DNA from: Rhodobacteraceae bacterium F11138
GTDB lineage: Bacteria; Pseudomonadota; Alphaproteobacteria; Rhodobacterales; Rhodobacteraceae
Direction of reading: 5' to 3'
NCBI GenBank assembly: GCA_016521575.1
Contig: JAEKDP010000004.1
Coordinates: 186,001-250,000 of the forward strand
Length of the DNA stretch: 64,000 nt
A program made the position numbers and the translations under genes. Position 1 is the first letter of the stretch; each line of letters opens with the position of its first letter. The notes beneath the pieces were generated by a model. That model searched no databases, was not told the origin of the DNA, and saw only the letters and a program-made list of their open reading frames with translations. This document shows, piece by piece, positions 55,479 through 63,042 of this stretch.

Positions 55479-56294
55479 TCACGCGACTTTATCGAACTTG
55501 TTGCACTGTTCATAGAACTTCTCCTCGGCTTCTGCTGGCGGGATATTTCTGATTGGCTGAAGCAAGCGGCGGTTGTTGAACCAGTCGACCCACTGCAGGA
55601 TTTCCCATTCGACGGCATCGGCGGTTTTCCACGGCCCCAGCCGGTGAATGACTTCGGCTTTGAACAGGCCAATGATGGTTTCCGCCAGGGCGTTGTCGTA
55701 ACTGTCACCGACGCTGCCGACCGACGGCTCGATCCCGGCTTCGGCCAGGCACTCGGTATAGTGGATCGACACGTATTGGCTGCCCCGGTCGCTGTGATGA
55801 ATGAGATCCCCAGCCGGTCGTCGCTCATAGAGCGCCTGTTCCAGCGCATCGAGCACGAACTGGGTCTGCGGGGATCGTGACGCCCGCCACCCAACAATCC
55901 GGTTGGCAAAGGTGTCGATCACGAAGGCCACATAGACAAACCCCTGCCAGGTCGAGACATAGGTGAAGTCACTGACCCAGAGCGTATTCGGCGCCGGTGC
56001 CCGGAACTGCCGGTTCACCTTGTCGCGCGGGCATGGCAGCGCCTTGTCAGGTCGCGTCGTTTTCTGTGCCTTGCCACGAACAACGCCTTGAATGCCGAGC
56101 TGCCGCATCAGCCGTTCCACCGTGCAGCGGGCGACATCAAAGCCTTCTCGGCGCATCTGATGCCACAAGCGCCATAATCGTGATCCCGAAGGGCTCACTT
56201 CAATATACAACCCACCAGAGTCGCCAACCTTGTAAGATTTTTCCTTTGGCTTGAGAGCTCTGAGCTTCGCGTCCGTTAGCGGCATTGGGGGCAT
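55479..56294 (-). pseudogene. chimeric frame: integrase arm domain fused to IS3 transposase
   Basis: The first 40 residues (MPLTDAKLRALKPKEKSYKV, GGLYIEVSPSGSRLWRL) are the arm-binding domain of a P4-type tyrosine integrase. At about 56165 the frame passes directly into IS3 OrfB (QMRREGFDVARCTVERLMRQ, TLWVSDFTYVSTWQGFVYVA, LIHHSDRGSQYVS, SYDNALAETIIGLFKAEVIH). The DDE residues of the transposase are present but the IS lacks its OrfA and left end, and the integrase lacks its catalytic part. A deletion after IS insertion explains the join. Translation could start at 56294 or 56285; an upstream in-frame start at 56381 is less likely. Confidence 0.8.
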
Positions 56295-56449
56295 CCTACA
56301 GGTGACCATTTCGAACGTGCCCCCAATCATGCCCCCAAGGCGAGGGCATTTGGCTGGACGAAGGAAAACCCAATCGGACAACCGGAAGCAATTTGGCCCT
56401 GATTTACTGGGCCTTACCGTATCTAATCACTTGTCTTCGGATATTGAAG

Positions 56450-56494
56450 TGGTGCCCGGGGGCGGAATCGAACCACCGACACGAGGATTTTCAA
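56450..56494 (-). repeat. attachment site: 45-bp tRNA-Phe 3' fragment
   Basis: On the minus strand this reads TTGAAAATCCTCGTGTCGGT, GGTTCGATTCCGCCCCCGGG, CACCA, the 3' half of tRNA-Phe(GAA) with its CCA. The 5' half is absent to the right. It therefore marks the far end of an element integrated at a tRNA-Phe gene, with the mobilisation genes inside and a truncated integrase of a second element just beyond it. Confidence 0.85.
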
Positions 56495-56608
56495 ACCGAA
56501 GCTTATTGATAAGGCTCAACAGGTTAGTCACGAAAAATCTGTCAAACCCACCACGGCGCATCAAGCACTTAGCGGCGAATTGTCAAACCTTGCCCCTGAG
56601 GCCTTCCA

Positions 56609-57463
56609 ATGAGCTGGCGCGTGGCAAACGCTTGTGCCGAGCGGAAGTTTGGGAGTGCGACGCGCAAGCAGATCATCATGTTTTTGGCGGACAAGGCCTC
56701 TGATGATGGGTCGGGCATCTGGTGTTCGAAGGGCACGATCCAGCGGCATACGGAGCTGGGAGAGACCACCGTTAAGCGGACCGTGCGCGAGTTCTTGAAA
56801 GAAGGCATCCTCGTCGAGACCGGCGCGAGGACTTGCAAGAACGGTTTCACCGTCGTCTACCGGATCGATCTGGCCAGGGTCGAGGCGCTTGAACTGACCG
56901 CCGAGCCCGAGATCGAGACGGGGGCCACTGTGGACCCCGTCCAGACTGGACCCGGAACGGGGGCCACAGTGGCCGGGGTACCGGGGCCACCACGGCCCCC
57001 AAACCATCCTAAAACCATCCATAAACCACCTACGCGCGAGCGCGAGGCGGCGGAGGATGAAGAGGCTGAGAAGATTTTGGCCTCCTATCCGCCCGACCGT
57101 TTGCGCGGGAAGGCTGAGTGCCTCAGCCGGATAAGGGAGGCTTTGGACGCTGGAACAGAGGTCGAGGACCTGTTCCAGGCCGTAAGGGCCTACGCGACCG
57201 AGAGCGCGGGCTTCACCCGCTCGAAAGTCTGTTTCTCGGATAACTGGTTCAGGTCGGGACGGTGGCGCGCCTATGTCGAAGACATCGCCAAGGGCCGAGA
57301 TGAAGCGAAGGCGAAGGAAGCCCAGATGCTCACAGGCTTGGCTAATTGGGTCACGGACAAGCATCCCCTTTGCCGCCATATCACACCCGGCCAGATCGAT
57401 GCGCTCTTGGCCGCTGAGTTGGTGACGCAGGCGCAAATCACGGCGGCAGGCCTCAGAACATGA
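56609..57463 (+). CDS. winged-helix protein, likely replication or plasmid-type regulator
   Basis: The protein (284 aa) has an N-terminal winged helix (KQIIMFLADKASDDGSGIWC, SKGTIQRHTELGETTVKRTV, REFLKEGILVETG) like plasmid and phage replication proteins, a Pro/Thr-rich linker (around 100-150), and a helical C-terminal region ending ALLAAELVTQAQITAAGLRT. It directly precedes the mob genes with an ATGA overlap. A replication role is plausible, but without a catalytic motif it remains tentative. Confidence 0.65.
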   Translation: MSWRVANACAERKFGSATRKQIIMFLADKASDDGSGIWCSKGTIQRHTELGETTVKRTVREFLKEGILVETGARTCKNGFTVVYRIDLARVEALELTAEPEIETGATVDPVQTGPGTGATVAGVPGPPRPPNHPKTIHKPPTREREAAEDEEAEKILASYPPDRLRGKAECLSRIREALDAGTEVEDLFQAVRAYATESAGFTRSKVCFSDNWFRSGRWRAYVEDIAKGRDEAKAKEAQMLTGLANWVTDKHPLCRHITPGQIDALLAAELVTQAQITAAGLRT

Positions 57464-57933
57464 CCAGCACCGATCCCACCGAAGAGCAAACAGCAAGGCG
57501 ACCCATGTCATACGCTGGCGCTGCTGACACGGGACCTTGCGAGGGGCGGCAAGCCTCCCCTTCGAACCCCACCGGCGCGGGAAAAGCCCGCACCAAAGAG
57601 CCGCTGACCGAGACCTTCGTCTTCCGGTGCACAGCGTCCGAGAAGGCCCAGTTGCGCGCCAAGGCCGAGGCCGCTGGCCTGCCTGCCGCGACCCTGCTGC
57701 GTGAGGCTTTGGGCCTGACTGAGGCGCGACGACGTAAGCCCGTGCCGCGCGTCGATCCGGCGCTGGTGCTCGCTGTCGGACGCATCGGCGGCAACCTCAA
57801 CCAAATCGCCCGCTGGCTCAATCGCGCCATGAAGGCCGGGCGCACGGACCTCGACACGCTGACCGTCGCGCGCCGCCTTGTGGTGATTGAACGCCAGCTT
57901 ACCGCCCTCCTCGATGAGGCGCGGCAGTGCTGA
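57460..57933 (+). CDS. mobC: relaxosome accessory protein (MobC/MbeC-like)
   Basis: This 157-residue protein has a disordered N-terminus and then a ribbon-helix-helix MobC core: LTETFVFRCTASEKAQLRAK, GLPAATLLREALGLTEARRR, and the family motif AVGRIGGNLNQIARWLNRAM. MobC binds oriT and helps load the relaxase. It overlaps the relaxase gene by 7 bases, exactly the order seen in ColE1-type plasmids. Confidence 0.85.
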   Translation: MTSTDPTEEQTARRPMSYAGAADTGPCEGRQASPSNPTGAGKARTKEPLTETFVFRCTASEKAQLRAKAEAAGLPAATLLREALGLTEARRRKPVPRVDPALVLAVGRIGGNLNQIARWLNRAMKAGRTDLDTLTVARRLVVIERQLTALLDEARQC

Positions 57934-59480
57934 TCAAGTTCTTCCCCAATGGCAAAGGCGCAGGCGCGGGGCCGGTCGGCTATCTCGTGGCCGAGCGAGT
58001 CTTGGCCTATGACGGCAACCGCGACCTGATCCGCGATGCCGACGGCCAGCCCGTAACCGTCACGCGCGATCCTTTGCCCGAGGTCCTGCGCGGTAACCCC
58101 GAGCGCACCGAGGCCCTCATCGATGCCAGCCGCCACCAGTGGACCTATCGCGCGGGCGTGATCAGCTTTGCGGACAGCGACGCCCCGACTGAGGACCAAC
58201 AGGCCGAGGTCATGGACCAGTTCGAACGGCTGGCCTTCGCGGGGCTGGACCCTGAGCAATATGAGGTGCTCTGGGTCCGCCATCGCCACGAAGGCCGGGT
58301 TGAACTCCACTTCTGTACGCCGCGCCTTGAGCTGACCACGGGCAAGAGCCTCAACATCGCGCCACCGGGCTACCAGGACGCCTATGACAGCCTGCGGGAC
58401 GTCATGAACCAGCGCCACGACTGGGCCGACCCCATGGACGTAGAGCGCGCCCAAGACGTCCGGGACACCATCGAAGCCCCCACCCGCGCACAGGGCCGGG
58501 ACGAGCTGCACGCCTGGATACAGGACCAGATCGATATGGGTCTGATCACAGACCGCGCCACCATGGTCGACGCACTAACCGACGCAGGCTTCGACCTGCC
58601 ACGCGCGGGCAAGGCCTACATCACCGCCCGCGACCCCGAGACCGGCGAACGCTGGCGGCTGAAAGGAGAGATTTTCCATGAAGACTGGCAAGCCGACCCG
58701 GCTGAGCGAGAAGCTGAACGCGGAGCTCGACACGATCCGGGCCGAGCACGTCGCCTCGATCTCGTCCCAGCTCAAGAGCTTCAGGATCGATTTGAAGAAC
58801 ATTGTGAGCGCCGCGCAGCATACCATCGCGAGCGATACGCGCCACTTTCAGACCGAAACGGAGACCTTGTTCGAGACGCGGCTCAGATCGATCCGCCTTT
58901 GGCTGACGATCTCGCCCTGGCTGATCGCGGGGATGGTGCTGACGGGGATCGCCTTGATGATGGTCGCGAGCTTTTTCTGGACGGCGCATCTGACGCGCTC
59001 GGAACTGACGGAACTGGGCCTGACGCGGATCGAGCGGCCCGAGGGGACCTGGCTGATCCTGGACCCATCGAAGACGCGGCTCAGAACCTGCACGATGGGC
59101 GGCCAAAGCATCACCTGCATTCGGATCGAGGAGGATTAGATGACCCAACTGACAGCCTTGGAACGCGACTTGCTCGCCTGCGTCGAGCGGTTGGTGACGG
59201 CCTCAGAGGCCTCCGCGAAGGACTTGACCGCCTTGGAGACACGCTCGACCGGCAGGATCGAGAGGGAACTGGCTGGCTTGAAAGACTGCGTGGCCTTGCT
59301 CATTCGTTCGCAGGCCGCATCCATGAAGGCCTTGAACGGATTGCTGAACGACGAGGCGAGCTACAAGACGCTGAACGAGAGCTTGCAGCAGAGCTTGACC
59401 TTAGCGAAAGCCGCCGCCGAGAGATTGAGGGACAGCTAGATAGCCAGGACGCGCATGCGGAGCGGGGGTTGCGGCATTAG
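57927..59480 (+). CDS. mobA: relaxase/mobilisation protein (MbeA-like, MOBP HEN type)
   Basis: This 517-residue protein matches the ColE1 MbeA family from the first residues: MLIKFFPNGKGAGAGPVGYL with the probable catalytic Tyr19. The metal motif is at WVRHRHEGRVELHF: His119, Glu126 and His128, where the family normally has Asn in the third place. The C-terminal 200 residues are charged, acidic and helical. It nicks oriT and leads the strand in conjugation. The start is GTG 57927 inside mobC. Two further genes lie within its 3' half in another frame. Confidence 0.88.
   Translation: MLIKFFPNGKGAGAGPVGYLVAERVLAYDGNRDLIRDADGQPVTVTRDPLPEVLRGNPERTEALIDASRHQWTYRAGVISFADSDAPTEDQQAEVMDQFERLAFAGLDPEQYEVLWVRHRHEGRVELHFCTPRLELTTGKSLNIAPPGYQDAYDSLRDVMNQRHDWADPMDVERAQDVRDTIEAPTRAQGRDELHAWIQDQIDMGLITDRATMVDALTDAGFDLPRAGKAYITARDPETGERWRLKGEIFHEDWQADPAEREAERGARHDPGRARRLDLVPAQELQDRFEEHCERRAAYHRERYAPLSDRNGDLVRDAAQIDPPLADDLALADRGDGADGDRLDDGRELFLDGASDALGTDGTGPDADRAARGDLADPGPIEDAAQNLHDGRPKHHLHSDRGGLDDPTDSLGTRLARLRRAVGDGLRGLREGLDRLGDTLDRQDREGTGWLERLRGLAHSFAGRIHEGLERIAERRGELQDAERELAAELDLSESRRREIEGQLDSQDAHAERGLRH
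58678..59139 (+). CDS. mobB: nested mobilisation protein (MbeB/MobB-like)
   Basis: This 153-residue gene lies wholly within mobA in the +1 frame, starting at ATG 58678 with GAAAGGAGAG upstream. It has an N-terminal basic helix (MKTGKPTRLSEKLNAELDTI), a coiled segment and one transmembrane helix (LWLTISPWLIAGMVLTGIAL to MMVASFFW), then a small C-terminal domain. In ColE1, mbeB is nested in mbeA in the same way and is needed for mobilisation at the membrane. Confidence 0.8.
   Translation: MKTGKPTRLSEKLNAELDTIRAEHVASISSQLKSFRIDLKNIVSAAQHTIASDTRHFQTETETLFETRLRSIRLWLTISPWLIAGMVLTGIALMMVASFFWTAHLTRSELTELGLTRIERPEGTWLILDPSKTRLRTCTMGGQSITCIRIEED
59140..59439 (+). CDS. mobD: nested mobilisation protein (MbeD/MobD-like)
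   Basis: This 99-residue gene follows mobB directly (TAG then ATG) in the same frame, still inside mobA. It is a nearly continuous helix: MTQLTALERDLLACVERLVT, SRTGRIERELA-like charged repeats and LQQSLTLAKAAAERLRDS, as in MbeD entry-exclusion/mobilisation proteins, which are small and coiled. Conservation of the nested order supports it being real. Confidence 0.75.
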   Translation: MTQLTALERDLLACVERLVTASEASAKDLTALETRSTGRIERELAGLKDCVALLIRSQAASMKALNGLLNDEASYKTLNESLQQSLTLAKAAAERLRDS

Positions 59481-59525
59481 ACTCGCTGGGCCCCAATCGA
59501 ACATCGCTTGACTGCAAAGTTCAGT

Positions 59526-60917
59526 TCAGATGCCGAGCTTGCGGACAAACATATCCTCTAAGAAGCTCTGGACAAGAACCGAAGTATCTCCAATCTCTTC
59601 ACAGGCCCAAATTTCCTCTGGACCAAAGCGGCCTTTGCGCTTTTCCGTTGTTGCTGTGTAAAGGTGCATTTTGTCGTTGATGTAAAGAAGCTCGCGGAGT
59701 CGAATTTCGTCGTCCGTGAACTGATCAAAATTATATCTGACATTGGCCTGTGGTTCGCCGCCCGTTAGGCACAGCGAAACAGCTCCATATAGGTCATCCC
59801 TATCGTGGACGTCCTCAGGTCTGAAGTTGTGGCGCTTGAAGAAGAAGATCGTTCGATAAAACGCTTCTCCTTCAGAGAACCAAGTTTGCTTGAGAAACCA
59901 AGTATTCGTTGATTTTCCCGTTTCGCTGATTTCTCGCCATTTTCTGAAGTCTATGGCATCAAACTTTTCAGAGCGCACATGAAGAATGTCTGAGCTGGAG
60001 TTCAATTCTTCGCAAGTTGCCGCCAGTTGGTCTGAAAAGTTCTGCATTCTCTGTTTCCAGACAACGTATTGCTTGTGCAGGCCCCCGGTTTTTTTGTCGC
60101 TAGCTCTCCTCGCCAGCGTCTCGATGAATTGGCCCCGAGATTGAACTTCTTCCAGAATAGATGTCACGCGAGATAAGATCGCCAGTTCGAACTCACAGAT
60201 CATCTGGCAGAGTGGATTCCAATCACCGCTGTCAGCTTTCTCAAGCGCATCATAGTAGTCATCTCTTCGAGATGAAGGAATTCCTGTTGGATAAAGGTCA
60301 CTGGATAGTAGCGAGTAATCTTGAAGCAGACGACCGGTGCGGCCATTCCCATCTTCAAACGGATGGATTCTGGTAAACGTGGCATGAAGCCAGGCAGCGC
60401 GCAGAATCGGATGAAGCGCCTCCGTTTCGCCGTAGAGCGACGTCATTTCCCGCACGAGGGGTTCGATGTCGGCAGGTGGTGGTGGCTGAAAAGAAGCGCC
60501 GGTGATCTCCACCTCGGTTTCACGAAATTTGCCCGCACTCGGCAGAATCTCTTTCTGAAGTATCTTGTTTGTCTCTCGAATAGCACTTGGTGTCAGTGGG
60601 TGATTTTCCTCCGTGAGGCCAAAAATGAACTCGTCTGCCTTCAGAGCATTGTAAATTTCCGCTTCGGCTTTGGAGCTATTTTCGGAGAGTGTCATTGCAT
60701 CCATCATCAGCAGAGTCTGCCTTCTGGAAACGGAGATACCCTCCATGTTCAGACTCGCGGTAATCCTGTCTGGCAAAAACTCGGTACTAAGCCGGGAGTT
60801 GACCTCTTGACTAAACGGGCGCTTCTTTGCCAGATCGCTTGCGACACTTGAAACTTCATCAAAGAGGTTCTGTGTTTCGGGGGCCAATTCTGCGGTTCGT
60901 GGATCCAAAACTTCCAA
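59526..60917 (-). CDS. Fic-family protein (class II inhibitory motif)
   Basis: The protein has about 463 residues. It carries the Fic active site RIHPFEDGNGRTGRLL, expected to AMPylate targets, and an N-terminal helix with SLNMEG, fitting the class II inhibitory S/T-xxx-E-G/N motif. Its C-terminal half is a winged-helix/extra domain of unknown use. I chose TTG 60917 because AAAGGGG lies upstream; GTG 60962 is also in frame. It is divergent from the relaxase gene and next to a HigA-like antitoxin gene, within a set of defence or addiction genes. Confidence 0.85.
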   Translation of the reverse strand: MEVLDPRTAELAPETQNLFDEVSSVASDLAKKRPFSQEVNSRLSTEFLPDRITASLNMEGISVSRRQTLLMMDAMTLSENSSKAEAEIYNALKADEFIFGLTEENHPLTPSAIRETNKILQKEILPSAGKFRETEVEITGASFQPPPPADIEPLVREMTSLYGETEALHPILRAAWLHATFTRIHPFEDGNGRTGRLLQDYSLLSSDLYPTGIPSSRRDDYYDALEKADSGDWNPLCQMICEFELAILSRVTSILEEVQSRGQFIETLARRASDKKTGGLHKQYVVWKQRMQNFSDQLAATCEELNSSSDILHVRSEKFDAIDFRKWREISETGKSTNTWFLKQTWFSEGEAFYRTIFFFKRHNFRPEDVHDRDDLYGAVSLCLTGGEPQANVRYNFDQFTDDEIRLRELLYINDKMHLYTATTEKRKGRFGPEEIWACEEIGDTSVLVQSFLEDMFVRKLGI

Positions 60918-61075
60918 AATTTTCCCCTTTTTGAAAAAGCATCTTGCGCTTGAGATCAACACAAACTCAAGCCAAGTTCCATCCCTGATGGAAATCGCTC
61001 CATAGGCGTCGCTGAACTGGCAATCGCCGCAAAGAACCGCGAAAAGCGATCAATATCAGATACACCGATCTATCG

Positions 61076-61321
61076 TTATGCCCGCGCTAAGTCGTAATTC
61101 GTTTGCAAGCTAACCCAGTAAGCTGGGGTCGTGTTGAACAAGCGGGCAAGGCGGTACGCTGTATCAGGTGTGATCCCCGTCGTGCCCTTGATCAGCCGCT
61201 CGATCCGCGTCCGAGGCACGCCCAGACGCCGCGCAAACGCGATGGCCCCCATCTCCAGAGGATCAAGGTAAAGCTCTTTGAGGACTTCACCGGGATGCAT
61301 TGGGTCTTCAAGCAAGCTCAT
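61076..61321 (-). CDS. HigA-family antitoxin-like HTH protein
   Basis: This 81-residue protein reads MSLLEDPMHPGEVLKELYLD, then GAIAFARRLGVPRTRIERLI, KGTTGITPDTAYRLARLFNT and TPAYWVSLQ, which is the HigA/VapI signature. The usual HigB toxin gene is not beside it; the neighbours are a Fic gene downstream and an HTH gene upstream. It may be an orphan antitoxin or belong to the three-gene set upstream. Confidence 0.88.
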   Translation of the reverse strand: MSLLEDPMHPGEVLKELYLDPLEMGAIAFARRLGVPRTRIERLIKGTTGITPDTAYRLARLFNTTPAYWVSLQTNYDLARA

Positions 61322-61335
61322 CGCCGGATACTCTC

Positions 61336-61923
61336 TCAGGCCGCGCCAGTTCGGGGTTCTGCGTTCATCTCATCAGCGTAGATGAATTGCTTGGCATCGT
61401 CGCGCACTTCCAGCGTCGCCCCGTCAATCGCGCCAACGGCAAGGCCTGCGTTCACCCGCCGCGCCGGTTTACCCGCACTAAGCCACTTTCCCGCTTTGCC
61501 AACTGCGAAGCGCCCTTTGCGCGCTCCAGCTCCCTTGCCTTCCGCAGCGTCCATGATGACCACAGCGACCTCTTCCATCCGGAACAGCCCGCCCTGGCTG
61601 GCCGGGGGCATCTTGCGCTTTTGCAGCGACTGGCGCGTCACGTCCAACCGCTTGGCAACATCGGCCAAGCTGACGAGGTCAGGCCGCACTTCCCACAAAA
61701 CCGAGCCTTCCGGCAATTGCTTTTTGATCGCACGCGCCGCATCGAGGATCGCATCTTCCGCACGATCACTCGCTGCTTCCAGCGCAACGCCAAGCACGCC
61801 AGGCACACCAGTGCCGACGATGGCATCCTCGAAGCCAGCCTCGAAGACCGCGTCCATCAGATGGAACGCTTCATGTTCACCCTCTGGAAGGGCGAAGATC
61901 AGTTCAAACTCGATTTCTGCCAT
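61336..61923 (-). CDS. HTH protein, probable antitoxin partner
   Basis: This 195-residue protein starts MAEIEFELIFALPEGEHEAF, has an alpha/beta N-terminal half, then an HTH around SLADVAKRLDVTRQSLQKRK and a basic linker (KGAGARKGRFAVGKAGKWLS). The start is one base after the stop of the preceding small gene, so the two are coupled. By size and order (small Cys-rich protein, then larger HTH protein) it looks like a HicAB-type antitoxin variant; the family could not be named with certainty. Confidence 0.55.
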   Translation of the reverse strand: MAEIEFELIFALPEGEHEAFHLMDAVFEAGFEDAIVGTGVPGVLGVALEAASDRAEDAILDAARAIKKQLPEGSVLWEVRPDLVSLADVAKRLDVTRQSLQKRKMPPASQGGLFRMEEVAVVIMDAAEGKGAGARKGRFAVGKAGKWLSAGKPARRVNAGLAVGAIDGATLEVRDDAKQFIYADEMNAEPRTGAA

Positions 61924-61924
61924 A

Positions 61925-62203
61925 TTATTCGTCCTCTTGCGCGCCTTCGTTCGTGTTATCGAGTTTCGTGCAACCAAGCGCCCGACTTCTCAATTGCCGC
62001 GCAAAGCGGCCAGGATTTTGAGGCGTCGACCAGACACCCATCTGACAAAACTCACCGCACCTACAGTCAGGATCGTTGTTCGGACACCGGATCAGGCCCC
62101 AAGCATGACCGCGCCCGGAACGCAAAGTGACCGTCCAACCCAAGGCCTCCAGCTCACGCAGAACGGCTTCGATCTCCTTGGACTTGTGCGACTTTCTAGG
62201 CAT
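61925..62203 (-). CDS. small HicA-like toxin candidate with Cys cluster
   Basis: This 92-residue protein begins MPRKSHKSKEIEAVLRELEA and GWTVTLRSGRGHAWGLIRCP, which follows the HicA double-stranded RNA-binding fold with a central His (GRGHAWG). Four Cys follow (CPNNDPDCRCGEFC), which could bind zinc and are absent from typical HicA. An ATG at 62239 is also in frame, but AAAGAGACC precedes 62203. Confidence 0.55.
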   Translation of the reverse strand: MPRKSHKSKEIEAVLRELEALGWTVTLRSGRGHAWGLIRCPNNDPDCRCGEFCQMGVWSTPQNPGRFARQLRSRALGCTKLDNTNEGAQEDE

Positions 62204-62289
62204 TAAATAGGTCTCTTTCTTTAAGTTGTCAACTGACAACTTTATTGCTTCGAGTCGATTGAGGGGCTACCCCAACAAAATCGAAACGT

Positions 62290-63042
62290 TCACAAGCCTT
62301 CAACTTGCATTCCATTTTCGGCCAACCACTCTTTACGGGCCCTCCAATCAGGGAGATGTTGCTCAACCTTGATCCAGAATTTCGCCGAATGATCGGAATG
62401 ATGGGCATGTGCCAGTTCATGGATGATGATGTATTGCGCGATCCTCGGCGGCAAAAGCGCAGCCTTCCAGTGAAAGGAAACCCTCCCCTCTGATCCGAAC
62501 GAACCCCACCGGAAGCCTAGGTCCTGGACTTTGACTTCATTGATGTTCACATCCATGCGGTTTGAATGCTGAAGGGTTTGCTTCTCGAACCAGGCCTGCG
62601 CCTTGCGAATATACCAGGAAATAAAGACTTCCCGGCCTCTATGGACCGAGGCCGTTCGAAGACAGAAGCGTCCATTCTTCAATGTCAGATCGACAAGCTG
62701 ACGGTCGACCAAGCGAAGGCGATAACTTTTACCAAGATACAGGAACCCCTCGCCATCGACGAACTCCTTAACAGGGGCCCTTCGCTGAAGCCGCGCCTTT
62801 TCCTCTAACTTGGTATGCACCCAAAGCAGTTTCTCCTTAACGAACTCGACCAGTTCACTTTCTGTTGCGTCCGGCGGCGCAAGAATTACAAGTTCACCCG
62901 ACCTCTCCACGGTAATTTGGAGGGTCTTTCTTCTATCGCTTCGTCGTATGTTGAACGACAGGCCATCTACGTCCAAATGCTGGTCGAAAAAACGGACTGA
63001 GCGGCCCCCGGTTCGAATGGGTGAAAGCGGGAGGTTTGGCAT
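62290..63042 (-). CDS. YgjP/SprT-like metallopeptidase (M48/DUF45)
   Basis: This 250-residue protein has the YgjP layout: ILAPPDATESELVEFVKEKL, LYLGKSYRLRLVD, DLGFRWGSFGSEGRVSFHWK and the zinc site IIIHELAHAHHSDHSAKFW (HExxH-like HELAH plus His). Genes of this type often sit directly behind hsdR in type I restriction operons, as here, where the stop of the preceding gene overlaps the start by one base. Confidence 0.87.
   Translation of the reverse strand: MPNLPLSPIRTGGRSVRFFDQHLDVDGLSFNIRRSDRRKTLQITVERSGELVILAPPDATESELVEFVKEKLLWVHTKLEEKARLQRRAPVKEFVDGEGFLYLGKSYRLRLVDRQLVDLTLKNGRFCLRTASVHRGREVFISWYIRKAQAWFEKQTLQHSNRMDVNINEVKVQDLGFRWGSFGSEGRVSFHWKAALLPPRIAQYIIIHELAHAHHSDHSAKFWIKVEQHLPDWRARKEWLAENGMQVEGL

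Noticed and set aside
56450-56494. possible tRNA-Phe gene
   Set aside because: The 5' half (acceptor, D arm, anticodon 5' strand) is missing, so it cannot fold.
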